From Lenzites betulinus (Eukaryota > Basidiomycota > Agaricomycetes > Polyporales > Polyporaceae), in NCBI GenBank assembly GCA_022264855.1, contig JABYQU010000021.1, positions 372,001 through 436,000 on the forward strand: a DNA stretch of 64,000 bases, given 5' to 3'. Positions 60,268 to 64,000 of the stretch are shown here, piece by piece. A program made the position numbers and the translations under genes. Numbering within the stretch: the first letter of the stretch is position 1; each line of letters opens with the position of its first letter. The notes under the pieces were generated by a model. It saw only the letters and a program-made list of their open reading frames with translations. It did no database searches and had not been told where the DNA came from.

Positions 60268-61831
60268 ATGACGTCCCCGAACAAGATCACCAAAATCGAG
60301 GTATGTGTGATTTGTTTGCGCATATGTACGTTCTAGCTGACATACCGCTGTCACCAACTTCCATAGATCTTCCGGGTCCCGCCAAGATGGCTCTTCGTCC
60401 GCGTCGAAACTCAACTGGGAATCGTAGGATGGGGTGAGGGCACTCTCGAGGGCCACACCGAGGCTATTGAAGGCGCATACAAGGACCTGGCAGAACGCTT
60501 CGTCGGATGGGACGCTGAACAGATCCAGGACATTTGGCAGCATGCTTATCGTTCTCGTTTCTACAGAGGCGGGCCCGTTTTGATGGTCAGCTTGCATAAT
60601 TTCTCTCTGATCACATCACCGCGCTCACATAAGTTTTCCAGTCTGCGCTTTCAGGACTTGACATCGCGCTTTGGGACATCAAAGGCAAACGCTACGGCGT
60701 ACCCGTCTGGCAGCTCCTTGGGGGGAAAGTGCGCGACCGCGTCAAGGTCTACGTATGGGTGGGCGGCGACAAGCCGTCGGACGTGCTCGATGGCGCGGCG
60801 GAGCGCCGCGCACAAGGGTTCACTGCCGTCAAGATGAACGCAACGGACGCGGTGGACTGGATAGACTCGCCGTCGCTGCTGCAGGACACGATCGCACGCG
60901 TGCGTGAGGTGAAATCTCTGGGACTTGACGTCGGGATCGACTTCCACGGACGGCTGCACAAGGGCATGACGAAGCAGCTCGCGAAGGCCCTCGAGTCTCT
61001 TACGCCTCTCTTTATTGAAGGCAGGTTTACTTGAAGTAGAAATACCCCGAAGGCGTATTTTGACATTAATCACCAGAACCTCTACTGCCCACTCAACCAG
61101 AGGAGATCGCTGACCTCGCAAAGATGGTGTCAACTCCGATCGCGTTGGGGGAGCGGCTGTACTCCCGCCACGACTTCCGCCCGTATTTGGAGCGTCGCGC
61201 GATAGACATAGCGCAACCCGATGTTAGCTGCTCGTTCTTTGATGGGAATATCTGCTTATACGAGCACATTAGGTGGCCCATTGCGGCGGTATCAGTGAAC
61301 TTCATCGTCTGGCATCGTACACGGAGACGTATGACGTCGCGCTCGCCCCTCATTGTCCACTAGGCCCTATCGCTTTGGCTGCGTGCATGCAAGTCGACGT
61401 CTCTGCACCAAATTGTGAGTGTCGAGATTACTTTGATCATGCACTATGCTCAGACCGCACGGCTCGCAGTCTTCATACAAGAAATGAGCTTACAGGTGTG
61501 TACAGTGCTGATACGTTTTGCGTGCTACTTAACCTCCATATGAATACTTATATCTTTAGATGCACTACAACGAAGGCGGTGATCTGCTTACGTACCTCGT
61601 GGACCCCGTTGTCTTTGCCGTCAAGGACGGCTATGTCGAGGCACTGCATGGTATGCTTGCAATGTTACAGTCCCTCTCCAGTCTGAACTGATTCCGAACA
61701 ATCCAGGACCGGGCCTGGGTATTGAGATCAATGAACCCCTGGTACGTGAAGCGGCCGCAAAACATAACAACGAGAAGGCGTGGCGGAACGCGGTATGGAA
61801 AGGAGATGATGGGGGTTTACGCGAGTGGTGA
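60268..61831 (+). CDS. dgoD: D-galactonate dehydratase-type enolase-superfamily enzyme (DgoD-like)
   Basis: Dehydrates a sugar acid (D-galactonate in characterised bacterial DgoD) to a 2-keto-3-deoxy acid. Eight exons (60268-60300, 60367-60585, 60642-61020, 61077-61222, 61273-61414, 61470-61495, 61560-61650, 61707-61831) give 386 aa, colinear with E. coli DgoD. Motifs: KITKIE...[56 protein letters not shown] (Mg2+ ligand and general-acid His), [56 protein letters not shown] and a final W. Intron 3 (61021-61076) has a GC donor (GAAG|GCAGGT), required by frame. Such DgoD-like genes in fungi are uncommon in my experience and could reflect old bacterial transfer; this is inference. Confidence 0.92.
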
Positions 61832-61925
61832 ATTGACAAGTGTGTCTCAAAATTCGCTCTTTACTGCGCAGTGCACAAGAAAAAGGGTTGTTACTATGCT
61901 GTAAATCACTGGCTGGCATCAAGAC

Positions 61926-63002
61926 CTAGTTGGGGCCGGAAAGGGTTTGTTTCGGGAGCATCCCGAAGGCCTTGTGTCTGGATGGCTTTGACATGTACCG
62001 CTTCGCCTTCTTCGCGTCGGGGCTGTCTGGTCCTCTCACAGCGGAAAACCCTTTCCAGGCCTCCGTAGCCCACAGCTTGGCATTCTTCACGTCAGAAACC
62101 GCTATGATGACAACATGAGATGGGGATATAGCTTGACGGATGAGGCGGAAGGACGTACATGCGCAAAATTGGAACGCATCATAATAGAAAGACGCGCCCC
62201 TGCCATCGAGCAAATCCTCCTCAGCAAGCAAACTGATCGCTTCTTTTACCTGGGGATTAAATATGTTCAGCTGTTGATACCGTCCAGAGTTCACTCATCC
62301 TTACTACCTTCCGGATGCCAACCGCAGGAACATGCCCGCATCTCCCTATCTCGTCGTACAAGCGCGCGATCGCCTGGCGCCGCTCGTCGCTCGCCCTCAG
62401 CTCCGCACCCGTGCGGGAACACGCCACGCATGCACACTGGAACCCAAACCGGCTCTTTAGCCACGCACGCCGCTCGTCCCTGCCTGCGAACTGCTCCGAA
62501 TACGAGATGAGGAGCTCCTCGCCCTCCGGGATGTCGCGCACTGCCCAGAACGTGATTTGCTCCCGCTCCGCAGGCCAGTAGTTGTTCACGTTCGACGTGC
62601 AGGAGGAGTTGAAGCGCGAACCGAGGGCGAAGACCGCGCCGATGCTCGCTGAGGCACCCGTCAATGCGTTGTGGTCGCCGCACGGAAGTACGTTCGTCTT
62701 GAACACGCCGAGCGGCGGGGGGTGCACACCCGGGTGGGCGTTCGCTAGGGCGAAGTACTCGCGCTGCTGAGCCTTTGACAGTGCGGCGAGCGCGGTGAGG
62801 ATGGTGTCGTTGGTGTAGAGCTGCCCCTGCACGATGAGCGGGGATTCCGCGAGGATCAGTTCCCCGCGGGAAATCGCGCGCGAGGCGACGAGCCCTTGGC
62901 CTTTGCCTGGAATTGGCTTCAAGGTGTACGATACTACGAGTCTTTGATTAGTCGAAGTTGATTCGGTGGTAGACGATACGGAATTGAAGACTTACTGTCC
63001 AT
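61926..63002 (-). CDS. SET-domain protein 2 (SMYD-like, probably altered active site)
   Basis: Paralogue of SET1. Exons 62996-63002, 62308-62933, 62159-62249 and 61926-62101 give 299 aa. The first exon codes only two residues and part of a third. It lacks the long N-terminal extension of SET1 and starts MDISYTLKPIPGKGQGLVASRAISRG. The position of the NHS motif reads RFNSSCTSNVN: Asn is kept but His is replaced by Ser. The catalytic-Tyr region GEELLISYSE and post-SET cysteines FQCACVAC remain. The C-terminal helix region (LLAEEDLLDGRG..., GPDSPDAKKAK) ends LSGPN, as in SET1. The intron position after IRK-VKEA is shared with both paralogues. Confidence 0.87.
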
Positions 63003-63475
63003 GACTGGTCCAAGGGGAAAAGATGTCGACAACGATTTGAGTGGTGGCTTATGTAGAGGAGTCTCGCCATAGCTGTTTGCTTCTGAACCAGGGTCTACCG
63101 CAGCATCTGAACAGGGTCTACCGCAGCATCTGGTTTCAGAAGGTCCTATGTAGAAAACGGCGTCCTGTTACAGCAACGACCATTCCTTTCGTAGGAGCGG
63201 TATCAGCTGGAGAGTGAGATATGCTTTCGCCGTCCAGGGCCAGTGGCGGAATAACATGGCGGCTGCAGCAGAAGCACGGGCCTGCTCCCGCCAAGCGCGA
63301 CGTTGTCAACCAGTCCTTACAGAAACAACTCACTCACTACTCGTACAGGCAACAGAACGAGCCGATTCGTAAGATAGTGGTATATTTTTACTGAACTCTG
63401 CCTACCAACGTCTTATGTGCATTCAGTTAACGGTAACGGAATCTTGGTGACAAACACACCAGTGGTCCTCGTGCT
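63003..63475. other. Intergenic, no supported gene
   Basis: Upstream of SET2 and downstream of SET3. It contains a local tandem duplication, CAGGGTCTACCGCAGCATCTG, at about 63088-63131. Confidence 0.5.
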
Positions 63476-64000
63476 TCAGATATCTGGTCCCTTCAGTGGG
63501 TACTCCCTATCTCCTTCCCCAAAATCTACAAAGTCCTCCGGGTATTCAGTAAAATGATGCCAATATTGCGCGGGGGACTGTCGGGGCCTTTCATGATACA
63601 CGCGGCTTCCCATGCTTTCCTCGCCCACTCGGTAGCGCTCGCTGCATCTCCAGCCCCTAACACGAACAAATGCATCAGCACAACAAACATCCTCTTGAGA
63701 ACGCTACATGGGCACATACGCGCACAAAATTCGAATCCAATACTGTACCAACTAATAGAGTGGGACTCCAGTAGCCCCTCTTCTCGTAGCAGCCTGATGG
63801 CGAGCTTCACCTACGAAGACTTTATCAGCCTGTATATTCCGATAGTACGCAACTGAGGCTCGCCTTGTAGAAGCCAAATGCAGGGTCAAGGTAGTCGAGG
63901 GCATCCTCGCGGATGCGTGCTATAAGGGATCGACGTCGGTCGCTCTCAAGCAAGCCCTTCCCTCTCAAGGAGCACACGCTACAACGGCACTCGTAGTTGT
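63476..64000 (-). pseudogene. SET-domain protein 3, 3' part (runs off right edge), probably damaged
   Basis: The visible part begins in the post-SET cysteine cluster (YECRCSVC). Exons are 63864 to beyond 64000, 63720-63810, and 63656 downward. The middle exon is 91 bp, the same length as in SET2. The intron after FYK has a GC donor (AAG|GCGAGC) where the paralogues have GT. In the last exon the frame after GPDSP runs into a stop at 63526. Shifting one base inside a CCCCC run gives a family-like end (YWHHFTEYPEDF...LKGPDI) stopping at 63476-63478. This suggests a frameshift, hence a decaying gene or an assembly error. Confidence 0.6.

Overview
This window looks like nuclear DNA of a wood-decay basidiomycete (Agaricomycetes, probably a polypore). 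The evidence is intron-dense genes with mostly 50-70 bp introns, a histone H2A/H2B divergent pair, a lytic polysaccharide monooxygenase, Xi-class glutathione transferases, a membrane P450 and a cluster of SET-domain genes. The species cannot be fixed from sequence alone. All gene models were spliced by eye from family knowledge and phase checks.

Layout: 0-1.4 kb, 5' part of an unknown gene (-). 3.2-5.1 kb, DNA primase small subunit PRI1 (+). 5.3-6.7 kb, alpha/beta hydrolase (-). 6.9-8.4 kb, divergent H2B (-) and H2A (+). 9.1-12.5 kb, tandem glutathionyl-hydroquinone reductase-type GST paralogues (-). 13.3-14.4 kb, a Zn2Cys6 protein (-). 17.1-23.6 kb, an ABCC transporter (+), then a small membrane protein. 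24.6-29.3 kb, no supported gene. 29.3-35.3 kb, a GC-rich divergent pair: a KduD-like short-chain dehydrogenase with very large introns (-) and a zinc polyol dehydrogenase (+). 35.3-43 kb, no supported gene, diverged repeats only. 43.0-44.0 kb, GDT1 transporter (-), then a broken membrane-protein gene. 46.1-47.1 kb, a 1001 bp non-autonomous DNA transposon with perfect 44 bp terminal inverted repeats and a 10 bp target duplication. 49.0-50.0 kb, a second, inverted and damaged copy of the Zn2Cys6 block. 50.4-52.6 kb, P450 (-). 53.3-54.7 kb, AA9 LPMO (-). 55.5-57.2 kb, SRRM1-like splicing factor (-). 58.5-64 kb, three SET-domain paralogues around a D-galactonate dehydratase.

How the genes may work together: housekeeping genes (primase, histones, SRRM1, GDT1) are interleaved with accessory wood-decay functions. 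The LPMO attacks polysaccharide; the GSTs, P450 and ABCC pump fit handling of aromatic breakdown products. The KduD-like dehydrogenase, polyol dehydrogenase and DgoD-type dehydratase could belong to sugar-acid or polyol catabolism, although DgoD lies 25 kb from the other two. The most unusual features are the clean TIR transposon, the inverted Zn2Cys6 duplication with its zinc cluster at the C-terminal end, the inflated introns of the dehydrogenase, and decay within the SET cluster.
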